64,000 nt of DNA. Origin: Varroa destructor (Eukaryota; Arthropoda; Arachnida; Mesostigmata; Varroidae). The stretch is taken from the NCBI RefSeq assembly GCF_002443255.2, contig NW_019211455.1:25770479-25834478 (forward strand), read 5' to 3'. This document shows, piece by piece, positions 27,421-40,544 of the stretch. The position numbers and the translations under genes were made by a program. The notes under the pieces are model-generated. The model searched no databases. It was not told the origin of the DNA and was given only the letters and a program-made list of their open reading frames with translations. The number at the start of each line of letters is the position of its first letter. Position 1 is the stretch's first letter.

Positions 27421-27632
27421 CCGATCGAATTTCTGTCGTTTGCCACGTCCTCTGCGCCTTTAAAAAGGATAACACCATGACGCAAAGTCAACCTTAGTTT
27501 AATTGCGCTGATCGATAAGGCTTTAGTCTAATTTGCTAGAAGATTTGACTGCCTCGTCCCTTTGAAGGGCCCCTGCGCCTGGAAATTGTTGAAGCTTTGC
27601 TGCAGGACCTATAAGGACTAAGAGCGAAAGAA

Positions 27633-27649
27633 AGAGAGAGAGAGAGAGA
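27633..27649. repeat. (AG)n microsatellite
   Basis: A run of AG, followed by further purine-rich sequence to about 27675. Confidence 0.9.
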
Positions 27650-28736
27650 TAGGCAGAGGGAGCGAGAGAGCGAGAGTGATAACTTGGCGAAGAAGTGAAG
27701 GACTGTTACTTCTACCAGCCGGATTCGGTTTGAGCTTAAACTCGAATGCTAGAAAACGGATTGTGAACGTGATGAAGTCGCACAAACAAAAGCAGAAAAT
27801 AGTTCGATCACTTCGAATAGAGCAGACGCTTTTGTATTTGCTGCGTAAGATAAGAGAATTAAATTATAAGGACCTTTTTCCAATGCTTGGATTTAGCATC
27901 AGTGTTCCCCTGGAAGTTGCTGTAAATCTGTAACCCTTGTATTTACCGGAATCTAACAAATGTTTTAGAATTTAAAGTGTTATTGTTTTACGCCGCAGAA
28001 GACGCATAGTTTTCAACTTTAAATCGTGTAAATTTTGTATCAAATAACATACTATATATGCATTGATCACATCCATTCATAAGGAGTAAACATGCTTTTC
28101 TAAGACTGCAGTTTCAAAATAGAAATATCTAATTTCCCAAGTCATGGGAGCAACAAATAGCATACGATCGAGCTGCTGCATTCTTAATGGAGAGAAAAAA
28201 GGATGTTTCTCCTCCTTTTTTCGTGAAAGAATCGAAACGACCAAGCATCATACACTGGTTTTTATGGCGGGTCCTGGTAAGTGTGTTTAAGCCAATACCT
28301 CAACCAATGTATTTAAGAAACGTTATTCGTGTTTCTGCTAAGAGATAATATAAAAGTGACGATCCACCTTCCTACGACACATAAGGCTGGAATTTTTCTC
28401 GCCCCGAGTTGTTCTCTCTGCATACCTACAATAGAATGCTCGGGTTATTTTTTAATGGGCGAAGACTCTAATTGTGAGCAACATTTGTTCTATGAAACCC
28501 GTGAAAAATTCGTGTGGATCTGCTTGTGTACTAGTATCTGTGCGGTAGGATGTATAGGTGACGTAAATTTTTAAAAATACATATATATTTCGCTGTACTT
28601 TTTGTCCGCTTTCATTTTACATCGAAGCAATGTCTAGAAAATAATACTAGGTGTACGAAATGTGCAATTTTTTATATTTAAGACATCGTTACCGGTTTCT
28701 ACATTAGCAGTGAAAATTTGACCAGTTTAAAAACCT

Positions 28737-28779
28737 CCGTTTACCCTGGACAAAGATCTTCTTAGTCCAGGGTAAACGG
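28737..28779. repeat. Perfect inverted repeat, 15-bp arms, 13-base loop
   Basis: Left arm CCGTTTACCCTGGAC; the right arm is its exact complement (28765-28779). The loop is AAAGATCTTCTTA. Confidence 0.95.
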
Positions 28780-28825
28780 GAAGCCCGTTCTTAGTGGCCT
28801 GCTTAATAATAATGATGCTAGGCTG

Positions 28826-28882
<57 letters not shown>
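28826..28882. repeat. Long (TA)n microsatellite
   Basis: About 28 TA units without interruption. Confidence 0.97.
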
Positions 28883-28885
<3 letters not shown>

Positions 28886-31346
28886 AGATTGATGGATGAA
28901 GTCCGCCACAAACGCACGAGTCCGATGGCTCGTTATTTCCTGAGAAAACGGAAAAGCTCAAATGCGATTGGCAGTAGTGTATATCGGTGAGCCTTCCCTG
29001 AAAAAAGTGTTACACAGGTGCCCAAAGAATAATGGAGAGCTTGTAGCAATGTATTAGTAGACTACAAGGGCCGCTAATCATAGTTATAATTTGGTTATAT
29101 TTAAAACGGCTATAGAAACCATGCTTTTCCTCTTTCTTTTTTACGATAACTGCGCCATTATGCCTATGTGCTAGATAGACCCACACATATAGTGATGGCC
29201 TGCGATATGCCACCTATTGCTCTTCTGTGAAAAGGAAAAGGTAAAAAAACTAAGTGATTTCCCTGAAGCAACTGCAGACTTAGGTAAGCTATCTAAAAAC
29301 TAATGAAGGCCCGCATTAATCTTTAACCTATCGATGCGAAATTTAGATTTTATTTTGTTCCTATGAAATTATATAACGAGATGATGACCTTTCCTCATAA
29401 ACTTGGGAAAAAGGTAGACTATCAGATGACATCTTGTGAGAACATGTTGATACTTCACCAAGATGCAATTTTTTTCTAAGTGCAAGTTACGAATATCTGA
29501 AATAGATTTGGAAAAGGGAAGGTACCTAAACTCGATCAACTGATGTATGAAGAAGCGACCGTCGATCTCAGTTAGTTCATATTTCTATGGGACATTGTGC
29601 TACAATACACACCCACCCAATTGCAGATATATTTTATAAAGACAAAGAGTAGATAAAACGAGCTTGTAGCGAATGAATGCCATTTTGCTCGTTCACTTCC
29701 CACATTGTTATTATTAAACTGTGTGTAGAGCAATAAATACACTTATGCGTCTATCGATTTACAAAGATAGAAAAAATAATTGAAACATTTCTGCAAGAAC
29801 CTCGACGAAGTGTGTGAAAGTCCAGCATCTATAATAGTACTGCCCTGAGAGATGTTAAAAAAACGATAACTTCGTTTGTTTTTTTTCGAAAGTGGGCAAC
29901 TAACAGCCCATGTGTTTGGACTCTCCCTATATTTCGAGTTTTCCGTGCGGTATCGCCGTCAACCATCAGATGCCTGGCTCCCAGAACAAATCGAAGTGTC
30001 GCTAGACGCAAATTTGCACCTAAACCTTTCAGATTAGCAGGTCTATCGCGTATTTAGCCTACCCACATATAAGCCGCAACAGGGGGCGAGAAAGCTTTCG
30101 CGCGCATATTACTAGTAAATTGACAAACAAGATTTTCTCTGTACAGATACAGTACATTTGAGTATGTGTTTTTCTAACAAATCTATTATAACTCTTATAG
30201 ATGTAAATGACGTTTTGTTAATAATCTACTGAGCCTCGATGATTCAAAACGAGTCATCTTCAAAGGTGGTGCCATCATCATAAACGCAACACTACCATGG
30301 TACTATTTAAGAACGGTTAGTCCAATCAGTTCCCTATCTCAGAGGCTCTTGGCGACGTACTGCTTCAGATTTATCTATTATTATTGTATATAGTAAAATT
30401 TCGTAAACGTTACATTATCACTGTAATATTTTCTTATGTAAGTGTTCAGCCTTCCATAGGCTTATAGTAATAAAACTTCTTCACCAAATCATGTTTAATC
30501 CGACTACGCTTACATATATATATGTAGCCCCATGAGTTTCTGGGTCACCGGATTGGTATTCTCTCAAGTTCTTAGCAGGACTTCACTGCAGGACTTCATT
30601 TCACGTTAAGATGTCCATGTGTGTCTGAGTGTATACACCCGCCGAGTATTACAAGTTCCATTTCATCTTGCACGAATTCGACTAAGATTGAAAATACATT
30701 ATTTTGTGATAGTGTTCCTAGGATGATACTGATAAGCTGAAACTATTCTACATGTATTATTACCTTGCTGATATTTGCCTTTAGCGGTAAAAAGCTGAGT
30801 GATACGGAAATGCTGCGAAAGTGCTTAACGATCAATAGGACCTATGATGCTTTTCACCACGTCAAGAAAACGATATTGACGCGTAAGATGAAGATAAATG
30901 ACGACAGCGGAATCCGTGTTAAATCGAGAAGTGATATAATTAATGATGGTATCTGACATGGTTAAGCTTTCTAATTGTAGCAAGCGTGAACGCTGTATGG
31001 CACGCAAGTATCTGTCATAACATGAACTTCAACCTTTAACGGATTCGTAAACTTACCTTCTTTGCATATCTTGCGTGGTACATGTATGTGAATGGCAGGG
31101 CTTAATCCAATGAATTCTAGTTTTTCCATTCAGAGGTTTCGCTGCCCAAGCCCATTAGTTCAGTGAAGCATTGCTTCGAAAGGCCCGACGAAACCAAACT
31201 GGGCATTGAAACTGATTGTTGAAAATACTATTAGCGACCTAGCTAAACCCTATACAAGTAGCAGAAGAGCTGATTTTTCATTTACAAGTAAGTGTGTAGT
31301 TGATTCAGCTACCTACATCAATTTATCCGACTCTAATCGTACAATG

Positions 31347-31398
31347 GTTTTATATACATATATTTATCTTTATTAAGATAAATATATGTATATAAAAC
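31347..31398. repeat. Perfect inverted repeat, 24-bp arms, 4-base loop
   Basis: The left arm runs 31347-31370 and the right arm 31375-31398. They are exact complements around TATT. AT-rich, but not simple-sequence. Confidence 0.95.
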
Positions 31399-34300
31399 TC
31401 CCATGTATACATTTATCTTAAATAGACGACTGGGAAAAATCGCGTTCAGTGATTCATGCTAACGCCAGTATCTCGATGATTGAGTAGGTAATTATGCTTT
31501 GGCAGCTACATACGATCGAATATAATGCACGCACTTCACGATGGTATTCTGGCCAAGCTCCTTCAAAACGCAGCCATTCTCATACTCATTCAAGAGTCTA
31601 AAAGCTACACGGTTCGCCTGACGCGCGAAGCGCTGCATGGGTCTGGATGGTTTCTACTGTCAATGCTACCACGTTGCACTCCAGGTGCGGATAATCCTCT
31701 GTCGTACCTTCTGCCGGCCGCATGGAAATCTTATCGAGAAAGCCAGGGAGAGTAAGAGGGCGCGAGAGAAATATAGTTCAGGTCGTCATCATCATCATCG
31801 TTCTAATTCTAGCTCTATCAACCTCACCAACGAGGTAACTAACAACGCCAACGAACGAATCGAGTGCAGATCCATCGGATCCGCAGCTGTGTTCAAGAGG
31901 CGGACACTGGATGGCGGGAATCGAGAAGCAAACGAACGAGATTCAGACCAAAAGCTAGACGCATGTAGGGTGACGGTGTAATTCGGTGGGACGGTCGCTG
32001 CAGACCGATGTTGCTACCACACATTCGCGTACTGTATACCATAGTTCTTATATATGCCTATAGCTAGTCTAACCTAGAATAACCTAAACTAAGCGAAACT
32101 GCAGTTATGTATGCGCATCAGTAGCAGGCGATTCTGTGTTGTCCTGTTCTGAGCGCCGTTTCGAGAGCGGCTGAAGTGGTTTCGAGTACTTTCGAGTACC
32201 ACGGAGAAGACGCAACGCACAGCCGATCAAACTCTGGCAGTGACAGTCCAGCCAGTCACACAGCCAACAAACCAATGGCGACGACCAATGGACGGCTGCG
32301 TTGTGAGACTGCCGAAGAAGGCATGAAGCTGAAGTACCTAGCTGGCTGTTGCCTGCCTGCCCGCCTGCCTGCTCGCTGGTCCAGCCCAGCCGCTACGTGC
32401 TAGCTCAATTGCCTGAGGTAGGCACGCAGTTGTGGATCACTGGTCGGTCTTTGCAAGCAACGGGTAGCCATGACGTAGTATTGGCAATAGCAGCAAACAA
32501 GCGCCCTATGTAATAGCATTCATCCCAGTGAAGCGGCAGTAAGGAGATACTTGAGGAGGTTAGTTGCGCCGAGCGAAGCAACTAAGTAAGTTGCAATGAC
32601 AGAATAACATACGGTCTGGAGTATCGATCGATTGTTGATGATGAGACACTCTGTATTCGCCACAAGCATGGCAGGATATGATGGAACAGTATCTGGACGG
32701 AGAGCGTCGGACCCTCATAGAAGATCTAGTTGATTCAACGCAATCCCTGAACATTAGTACAACTAGGGCGTCAAACTATATATTGTCCCTTCTCCTCAAC
32801 TTTCATGGAACAACAGGCGAACAGTTTACAAGTGTCGACCTGTAAGTACAGGATACAATTACTATCGGCAATTACACCTTAATAACAAGAAAAAAAAAAG
32901 ACGGGTTCAAGAGACGACATTGGTGCAATTAGAAATTACAATTATGACCATGGCAATGTTTTTCATCGTTTTATTGCTGTCAGATGACTTAAAATCTCGT
33001 GAACTATGTTAAGCCCTACCTCAATCCCGTATCCTCTTTAGCAATGCCATAGACAGATGCGATAGATGACTTGATACTTCACTTCGGTTCGGTCATTTTT
33101 ATTTCTATTTTTTTTCCCGCCAAGCAAAGCTTTGAAAAATTTGGTACTAAATATATATATACTAAATTTTTGTCTATCGCGATAATTCTTGTAACTGTAA
33201 TTAGCTAATTAAAACGACAATGTTACGGATAAGGCTCTTCGAGTTATTAATTCAAATTGGGAAAATCGAACATTTAGAGTACTTCGATGGAATAAAATTG
33301 TCATAATAAGTTCAAAGCGTTTTTTTCTATTTGTTTAATTCGCTTATGGTTCGAGGAAAAAGAATAGTATATTTGTTAGCATATCCTTCTTATGTACGAT
33401 TTATACGCCTTTTTTCAAAAAAAAAAAAAGGTATATTTTTGCCTGTTTTTTTTTGTAGTGCCCATTAAAAAATAGATAACCAAAACATAAATGATACCTG
33501 AATAGAGCTAGCTGAGTACCCTGTGCCTAATGCACCCGCTCTCGCTGCGTATGAGAGCTGCGAGATCGTCTGATCGATTTTTTCCTGCTTTTATTGTGTC
33601 TCCGAAAGGTCTTGACTTCAAGAAAACCAAAGTTCATTAATTGAAGTAGCTTTTAGTCTACTTTGAGAAAAATTTAATGAATGCTTTTTTCTAATCAGTA
33701 TTTCTTAGCTAGTAAGGTAATTTTCGCCCCGCAAATGGTGCAGGGGGCACACCAAGAGCTCTATTGTTTAAAAGGTTAGAGTTGAAATTCGCGTATAGTC
33801 AACATAAATAAGCACCCTTATTACATATATAAACGACATGTGTAGAAATACAGGAACCGCTAGAACCGCACAGGGAAAGACACACCTAAAACCTTAGGCA
33901 TTTAAATTTCCCGGATATGACACGGGTTAAACACCGACAGAGACCCATTGTGTAGCCATACGGCAACCTATTTATAAGACTCGTAAAATGCTTCCAAAAC
34001 AACGTAACAGGGCAGTGTGACATGATATTATAGATTATACCTTATACATCTTTGCGCCGAAAAACATTGATAGTCAAAAAGAAAATTAGGAACTCAATGC
34101 CCTGCGAAGTGTTTATAGTTGTTTATTCCTATATCTGCTAATCACACAAATGTATATAGCCTGGGTGAGCTAAAAAGTGACGAATTTACGGTGTATAGAT
34201 CGGAGAGGAGCAGCAATGTTTTTCGCAGCGTTGCGACCGTAACGTGTATGATCTATACCTGTGTAATGGAATTACTTCGAACGAGATCGACGGAATAGTG

Positions 34301-34624
34301 TGATATCTGAATGGCGAGAGTCGACCATCCTAGCAATGTTCCCAGAGTTGTCAATAGACTCAACGGAGAAATGAACAATTTACCCAACGATCCTGTATCG
34401 TAGATATTGACGTTGTTGATTGTACGCTCTGGTGCCGTTCAGCGTGCCCAAAAAGGAACGTCTCTTACCACGGGTAAATCTTTAGGAAAAAATCGTAGGA
34501 TATGGTGTTAGAGTATCGTTTCGCTTGATGTACGTTATGATATGTTCTGTACTATTCAGACGAGAGGGTGGCTTACTAATGGTATACCATTTCCGGCGGT
34601 CGATACAACGCTGGCTAGAAAATA

Positions 34625-34673
34625 AAATGATAAAAGCCTCATGAATTTTTTAAATTGATGAGGCTTATCATTT
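34625..34673. repeat. Near-perfect inverted repeat, 16-18-bp arms
   Basis: AAATGATAAAAGCCTCAT pairs with ATGAGGCTTATCATTT with a two-base bulge. The loop is AT-rich. Confidence 0.85.
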
Positions 34674-35409
34674 CGTTTAGAGATTATTTAAATAAATTTT
34701 ATTACCTGGATTAGTAATCTAAACTAATGGTAGCCAAAATACCATGCTACTGAAGCGAGGGGAAGAAATTATTGAAAAAAGTAAATCGGTAAATGTATGG
34801 TATGTCTCCGGTACGAGTAAAGCGAAACCGCTGTTTGTACATAGCATATTGATAATGGCCGTATTTTTAAGATACGTTTACTAGAGAAGATGAAATTATT
34901 TTAAAAAAATAGGTAATGATGTATACTTTTTTTTCAACAAATACAATACAATATGGATATATATTAACGAATATTATTTATTTACTATAGCATGAAATTT
35001 TGCTCACCTGTCAATAATATGGTATCTTATTTTGCTCTGGTCTCTTTTCTATGCATTCTTTTCCTATATTTTCATTATTTAGCGCATTGTTCTGAGTTTC
35101 GCTACTTGTATCGGCCGGTAGTTGCATTGTTGATAGCAGCCAGACCGTAGCGAAACTCACTGTCCTCTAACACGTCCCCAAGTTCGGTAAGCTATGACCC
35201 CCGTTTACCCATTTTCAAAATAAAGATGCATAGGGCGTAGGGAGTTAGGAGCACTTCGATGTCTTGATGTCGCATATCTTTTCCGTACAAACCCTAAAGA
35301 AAAACGTCAATGCAATGCTTAGCTACAGCGAACCTCTCTCGAGCATTTACCCTGGCTTAAAAGGACCCTAGATTAACCGACCGCCCGCTGACACCTGATG
35401 AATGATCGA

Positions 35410-36796
35410 TTAAAAAACAAGACATTGATTTAGGTTCACACAGTCATATTGGGCAGGATGTGATGTTCGACTTTTAGAATGCCCTCGTGTATATTGGTGG
35501 GTATCTCTTCTCCGCTTATTGCTTTTGTTGCCCTTAGCGGACTCTGGCTGTTCGTTACTGTCCTGCTGCTGCGGTTGATTTACGCCGTCTGTAAAAGATT
35601 CATTTTGTTTTTCCCTCTCGCGCTCTATTGAAGCCGTCTGTTTTTCTTCGATTTTATCACTCTTAGGATACTTCGAGTGATGGCTTTTAGGGCCAGTTCG
35701 AGAAATGGCATTAGGACCGACCGTTAATTTTCCTTCTCTGCGTGGTGCCAAGCTATCCAAGGTCCCTACATCGTTTAAGGCTCTTTGTTTACTTCTCTTG
35801 TTACACAGCCTTGTATTTTTAGCGCCCTTAGTCAATGCCTATAAAATAAAATAATTATCTTACTCAAAATATAAAAACTTGTTACCACATTAATCCATTG
35901 ACAGCCTGCACTCCAGCCAAAGCGTTCAATGCTCGTAAAATGTATTGGCTAAATTATTTCACATATTATCCCAATTCATAAGTAAAAAAGTTCGTATCAA
36001 AGAAATAAGAGTGTGTAGAGTAAACTGACCACATCCACAACTGTCGGTAAACTAGATCCACAACGTCTTTTTGACATAAACTCATTAGTCGTTACGTCAG
36101 AATCCTCTGTTAGTTCCTAACATATGAGCCAAGGTACAGAAATTAAAAAGCTGATTCTGTGTGTAATTTTTGAGGTTTGACATCTTTGACAGTAGAAGGT
36201 TCGATTTTTCTTTCGAAGCAGTTTGGCTTTTTCTAGTGTTAACCGCATTGACCAGGTGAAACAAATTTGTAGTGTCACAATTTACAAGTACGCCTACCTG
36301 GGCAATAACCCAGAATTTAAATGGCTGAAAAACACGAAACAATTTACGCGCTACTCATATGTCCAGCTGTTTCCAACCTCACTGATTGACTGGGATAAAG
36401 GCAATTCACTAATATGGAGTACGCCCCCTGGTTAAATCTGGTCCTGTTACTATATCAGATGTAATTAGCATTGCCAAACGCAGCGCGGCAGGCGGGCCGG
36501 GGGGAGAAGAGAACGGGCTTCATCCCCTGAAACATATATCTAGTATATTCAGCTCAATTATGGAGCTCTTTTTTCGTTAACTAAACAACTTCACAATGTA
36601 TATTTTGAGAAAAGTTGAAATAAACCATTATCAATGTTTTCATTGTCACCTTTTTTGAGCGGGCGCGGTAAGCTAAATGTCGAAGCTTCTTCTGTCGATT
36701 CCGCGTCTTGGGCTTCTTGTACGAACCACGGCCCTGGGTACCTGGACTGCAACTGATTATTCTTGTTATGTTCTGCGATAAACGGAACTGCAGCGT
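35410..36796 (-). CDS. Unrecognised basic, probably nuclear protein (last two exons)
   Basis: Two exons join in phase 0: 36796-36650 (49 codons) and 35838-35410 (142 codons plus stop). The first has a strong acceptor (AATTACTTTACAG) with a CACTAAC branch site about 40 bases upstream, and an AAAAAAG/GTGACA donor. The second has the acceptor TTTATTTTATAG. The product is rich in Lys/Arg: YKKPKTRNRQKKLRHLAYRA, RLCNKRSKQRALNDVG, then a Gln/Asn/Glu-rich stretch and NKSNKRRRDTHQY. This suggests a nuclear or nucleolar protein with several candidate localisation signals. An alternative frame in the first exon is also open, but only this frame joins the second exon. Upstream exons were not found. Confidence 0.5.
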
Positions 36797-37660
36797 CTGT
36801 AAAGTAATTGGCACAAAGAGACACACGAATAAATGGGTTAGTGCTTTACAAAAAAGAAGCCTATAGTTTGTAATTCATATAATAGGAAACTGGGTATATT
36901 AGCCCCTTCTGCTGTAGTCTAGCAACGAAATGCCCGTGTAGATAACTGAATAAGATTTCAGAATTTTTCGGGATAGTCTCTGACGCAAAAGGAACAAAAT
37001 ATGATAGGGGCAATCTTTATAAGGCCAAACATAGGTCACATTTGTGTTTTGTCTTTTTTCTTTTTTAACCTGAAAATGACGTCGAATGAGACACTATTGA
37101 CTGCTACGGTCATTGTCTAAATATTATATTTAATCAGGCTCTTGCCTTAGAGACGCCGATATAGAACGCCCTTAGAAACAAAGAACATCGTAAACCGGAG
37201 CCTCATTGGCGACTACTAGTTACTATAGAAGACCGACACTAAATTGCCTTGCAATACGGGCCACTAACTTAAGTTAGGATAAACTATAGCTTATGTTAAT
37301 TCTACATTAAATGTCTTTTGAAAGCGTTGGATCGCCATGGTATCGTGAGAAACAAAAATCAGAATCCATAGGAAACCAGGAAGGTATGGCGACAGCTTTG
37401 CGCATTTATTCTTTCGTATAACATCTTTGAAACCAAATGTGGGCCGAAATTCCGCCGACTTTCTGTCAACTATTATGTCAACAATTTATTCTATATATTA
37501 TTATAGTATTTCTGTCAACAAAAATGATTATGAACAAAAGTGCTTATCTTTCTTCGTTTATCAATAAAATTTATTACTTTCTCTTTTAGTCTTTTAGATC
37601 GCACTCTTGTTTAGCTACTGAACAGAAGTCAAAAGAATAAATAAAGACATTCTACAAAAA

Positions 37661-38488
37661 CTATTTGGTACTGTACATTTTGTTTAATGAGGTTAAAGCA
37701 AGATTTGTGAGTTTGAATACCCGAGAAAGCCGAGGCAGATGGTTGATGACGGTCGTGAAGTTGTTCGTATCGCAGCTAATAGCATTTGAAATAGCCGGCG
37801 TCTGTAACTTCTTTGCCTTAGACGATGCTCGACGTCTTTGAACAAGAATAGGATGGATCCCAGCGGCCGCTAGAGATTGTTGGTGAGCAGTTGGGACTAG
37901 CCCTCTAACGTCCTTGGAAACGACATCTCGGGGGCTTTCCACTGATGAAGTGGAATAAACTTGTGATGCGCTGCAACTGGAAGGAGGGCTTTGAGGTGAC
38001 TCGGTAGTGGAGACCGGAGGTGGTGAGTCACCAATATCAATCTTCGATCGAACCAAACGATCAGGCCGATAAAGGTGCTGCTCGTTAGTCGCCTTTGCAG
38101 CGGAACCACCGCTAATGATGAGACGGCGCACTGTAGATGTTTGGCCACTAGTTTCGCAGTCACGTGACAGGTTATCAGAGCTCACTGAATCGGGACGAGT
38201 CGTGGCAGCTTCGGGCAATGACAGTGAGTGTACGATATGCGTATCATTGCAATTATAATGCCTATTATAGAACGTAACTTGACATGAGGAGGGCAGAACG
38301 ATCGGCGGCAAATGTCGATTTAACAACAGAACACAACTGGGATAGTGCAGTATAGCAGTGATGCTTATCGGATTTATTATATAAGATTGGCCGATCGAGT
38401 TTGCCAGAACTGGTGAAACGGCGCACGTGTAGCCTCGAGCATTAGTCAGTAGTGTAACTGTGTGAACATACATATCTTGGTCCCCCAC
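37661..38488 (-). CDS. Unrecognised 3' exon with a 275-codon open frame
   Basis: This is the longest open frame in the window. It reads from about VHTVTLLTNARGYTCAV to LTSLNKMYSTK stop. The middle is Ser/Pro/Thr-rich (DIGDSPPPVSTTESPQSPPS), with a basic patch VQRRRASSKAKKL, as in disordered regulatory regions. An AATAAA on the same strand lies about 90 bases past the stop (near 37570), so this looks like a last exon. The 5' edge is uncertain: an ATG in frame at about 38473 gives MYVHTVTLL, and an acceptor-like TTCACACAG follows it. No domain is recognised. Confidence 0.5.
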   Translation of the reverse strand: MGDQDMYVHTVTLLTNARGYTCAVSPVLANSIGQSYIINPISITAILHYPSCVLLLNRHLPPIVLPSSCQVTFYNRHYNCNDTHIVHSLSLPEAATTRPDSVSSDNLSRDCETSGQTSTVRRLIISGGSAAKATNEQHLYRPDRLVRSKIDIGDSPPPVSTTESPQSPPSSCSASQVYSTSSVESPRDVVSKDVRGLVPTAHQQSLAAAGIHPILVQRRRASSKAKKLQTPAISNAISCDTNNFTTVINHLPRLSRVFKLTNLALTSLNKMYSTK

Positions 38489-39859
38489 AGCGTTAAAGTC
38501 TTACTCGCAGCCCTTTTCGGGCGCCTCCAATGTCGGACGAACAGTATTTAGCCCTAATTTTCACAAAAACCCGGCGACAATACAAGATCTAACTGGTTTA
38601 TAGGGTTTTACTGAGAGTAACATTTGCAAGCAGAAAGTTTCGTCGCCGCTGCGTTGTTTACAGATAACGGCGGGAATTGCCCAAACATAACACTCATCTA
38701 GATGAATGTGGACACTGGGTTAAAATACACTACGGCATAATACTCTCACAGGCGAATCACGAGTCTTCGTTCTTCTAGAACAGTATACGACATTCATGTA
38801 GACGAATAGGTATAGTAGTAATCGTGCTTTTTCTACATAAAGTCTTCCGAAGCTTTGTTTGCATGATACGTAAAAAGGCAACGTACACGCACACTGCGTT
38901 CCATAGGCCCAAGGCGTGAACAACTTCCCTAGGAAAGAACGGGAAAATAAAGGCGATTCGTTTTATTCGACTAGCCCGTTAACGAACCCCCCAGTCCCTG
39001 TAGGCATAAGAGTAGGTATAATGTAATAGGGCACCATGACACCTACGACCATAATTAGCGAGCAGTTTTAAGACATTTAGAAACTTTACTTAAGAATGGT
39101 TGGGACATACTAAACGCCACATTGATAAGGGAACAAGTGAAGTCCAAATGCTCCAAAACTTTTTTAAATAAATTATTTATTCATTATTTATACATTACGA
39201 ACAACGCTTGAGATGACTATACGCTGGCACGAAGTGCATTTGTACACCCTCGGGCATTGCATTAATCTAGAAGATAAGTTCTCTAACACCGCGCTCACTC
39301 AAGTTTCTCCTTACGTTCAACTCTATCTGGGTGGGACTATACCAGGTACTAATTTGTCTCCCACCGAAGTGAGACTGAAAAGAAAAAATTATTTTCATAG
39401 AACTAATAGTGGATACCCTGTTTATGAGAGCGGCATATTATACAAAGTACAAATCACCAAACACGCAGCACGTATGCACAGTGGAACAAACTATACGCGT
39501 GTATCAACACACATACGTAGAGTTCAAAACTACTTCGGCTAGAAACCGCAGTTTATCTTTTTATACATGTTTATTATTACCGAATTTGTTAATAAACATT
39601 ATAAAAAATCGACTTCGCATAAGGTTTTGTATCTCTTAGTCAGCTGAACGGCGACAGGTGGAATAGTTAGTTACCTCCGTCCAGTTGTCTATTTATAGTC
39701 GACACACTCGGACGTGCTAGTGTTTAGACTAAACAAACAACTTACCGAAAAGCCCGATCTAGATTTTACCAATGTTCAATCAATCCCTGAGCCCGTCGAC
39801 GGTACTAAAGCGTCTTCTGTTTCGACCGGCTACTCCTTTTCAGACGTCAGACAAGCTAG

Positions 39860-40346
39860 CTAGTCACTAAAATTATTTATTTGCAAATCATTGTCGTAGG
39901 CAAAAGCGTTTGCACTCAAGGAACTCATCGGGGTATCAACGGACGTGAGTGATATGGACTTACAAAGCTCGGAAAGATCTGATTCGTAGGTGGTCTGGAA
40001 TGACTGGAAGTTTGCTATAACACTACTGTTGCATAGGTTTTCTTTGTTGATATCGCAATGGTCATCCAAATTGCTATCAGCTAAAGAATGACTTCCTTTC
40101 TGTAGAAAGTTTCAACGATCATCCTCTATCTGTGCCGGTCCTAATGCCGCAGGAATCTCCCTTCCAAAGACGCGGCCCTGTTTTCAGTTATAGTCATTCG
40201 GGTATCTTTTTGCTGAGCCTAGGAAATACTGATTTGAATTTTCAAGACAGCGACTCAGACGCTAAGCCAGAATCTACTCACACAAGTCCTTGTGTGCGAC
40301 GTACCTTTGTGACATCGCAATTCATTAACGTATTCTTTACACGCTT
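39860..40346 (-). CDS. Candidate acidic C-terminal exons, unknown protein
   Basis: A 42-base exon (40346-40305) reads ACKEYVNELRCHK between a TACTAAC branch site with acceptor TCTCCTATAG and a consensus donor AAAG/GTACGT. It can join, in phase 1, the exon ending at 39860 if the acceptor is CTACAGAAAG (exon from 40095). That exon reads GSHSLADSNLDDHCDINKEN, then SFQTTYESDLSELCKSISLT and DNDLQINNFSD stop. The plus strand is also open over part of this stretch (40151-40305), so the coding strand is not settled. No family is recognised. Confidence 0.3.
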
Positions 40347-40544
40347 CTATAGGAGATTTAAAAAACGTACTTTTTGCATATGTTCCAGTTAGTACACATG
40401 ACTGATTGTACCCTTGCGGTAGCAGCTGGGTAGGTGCTTGTTTTATCAGCGTCCTGCTGCGTAGAACGGTCATATGTTGTATGCCAACAAAAATAAAAAT
40501 CAAGCTTTAGGCATCTGGACCATAACAACTATATAACTCGAAAG

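Larger units (their letters stand above)
27421..35409. other. AT-rich intergenic DNA
   Basis: No supported gene. It holds the long TA repeat and three of the foldback sequences listed separately. Confidence 0.6.

Noticed and set aside
28883..28965. Possible hammerhead ribozyme after the TA repeat (GGATGAAGTCCG)
   Set aside because: The CTGATGA and GAAA core elements do not line up with stems.
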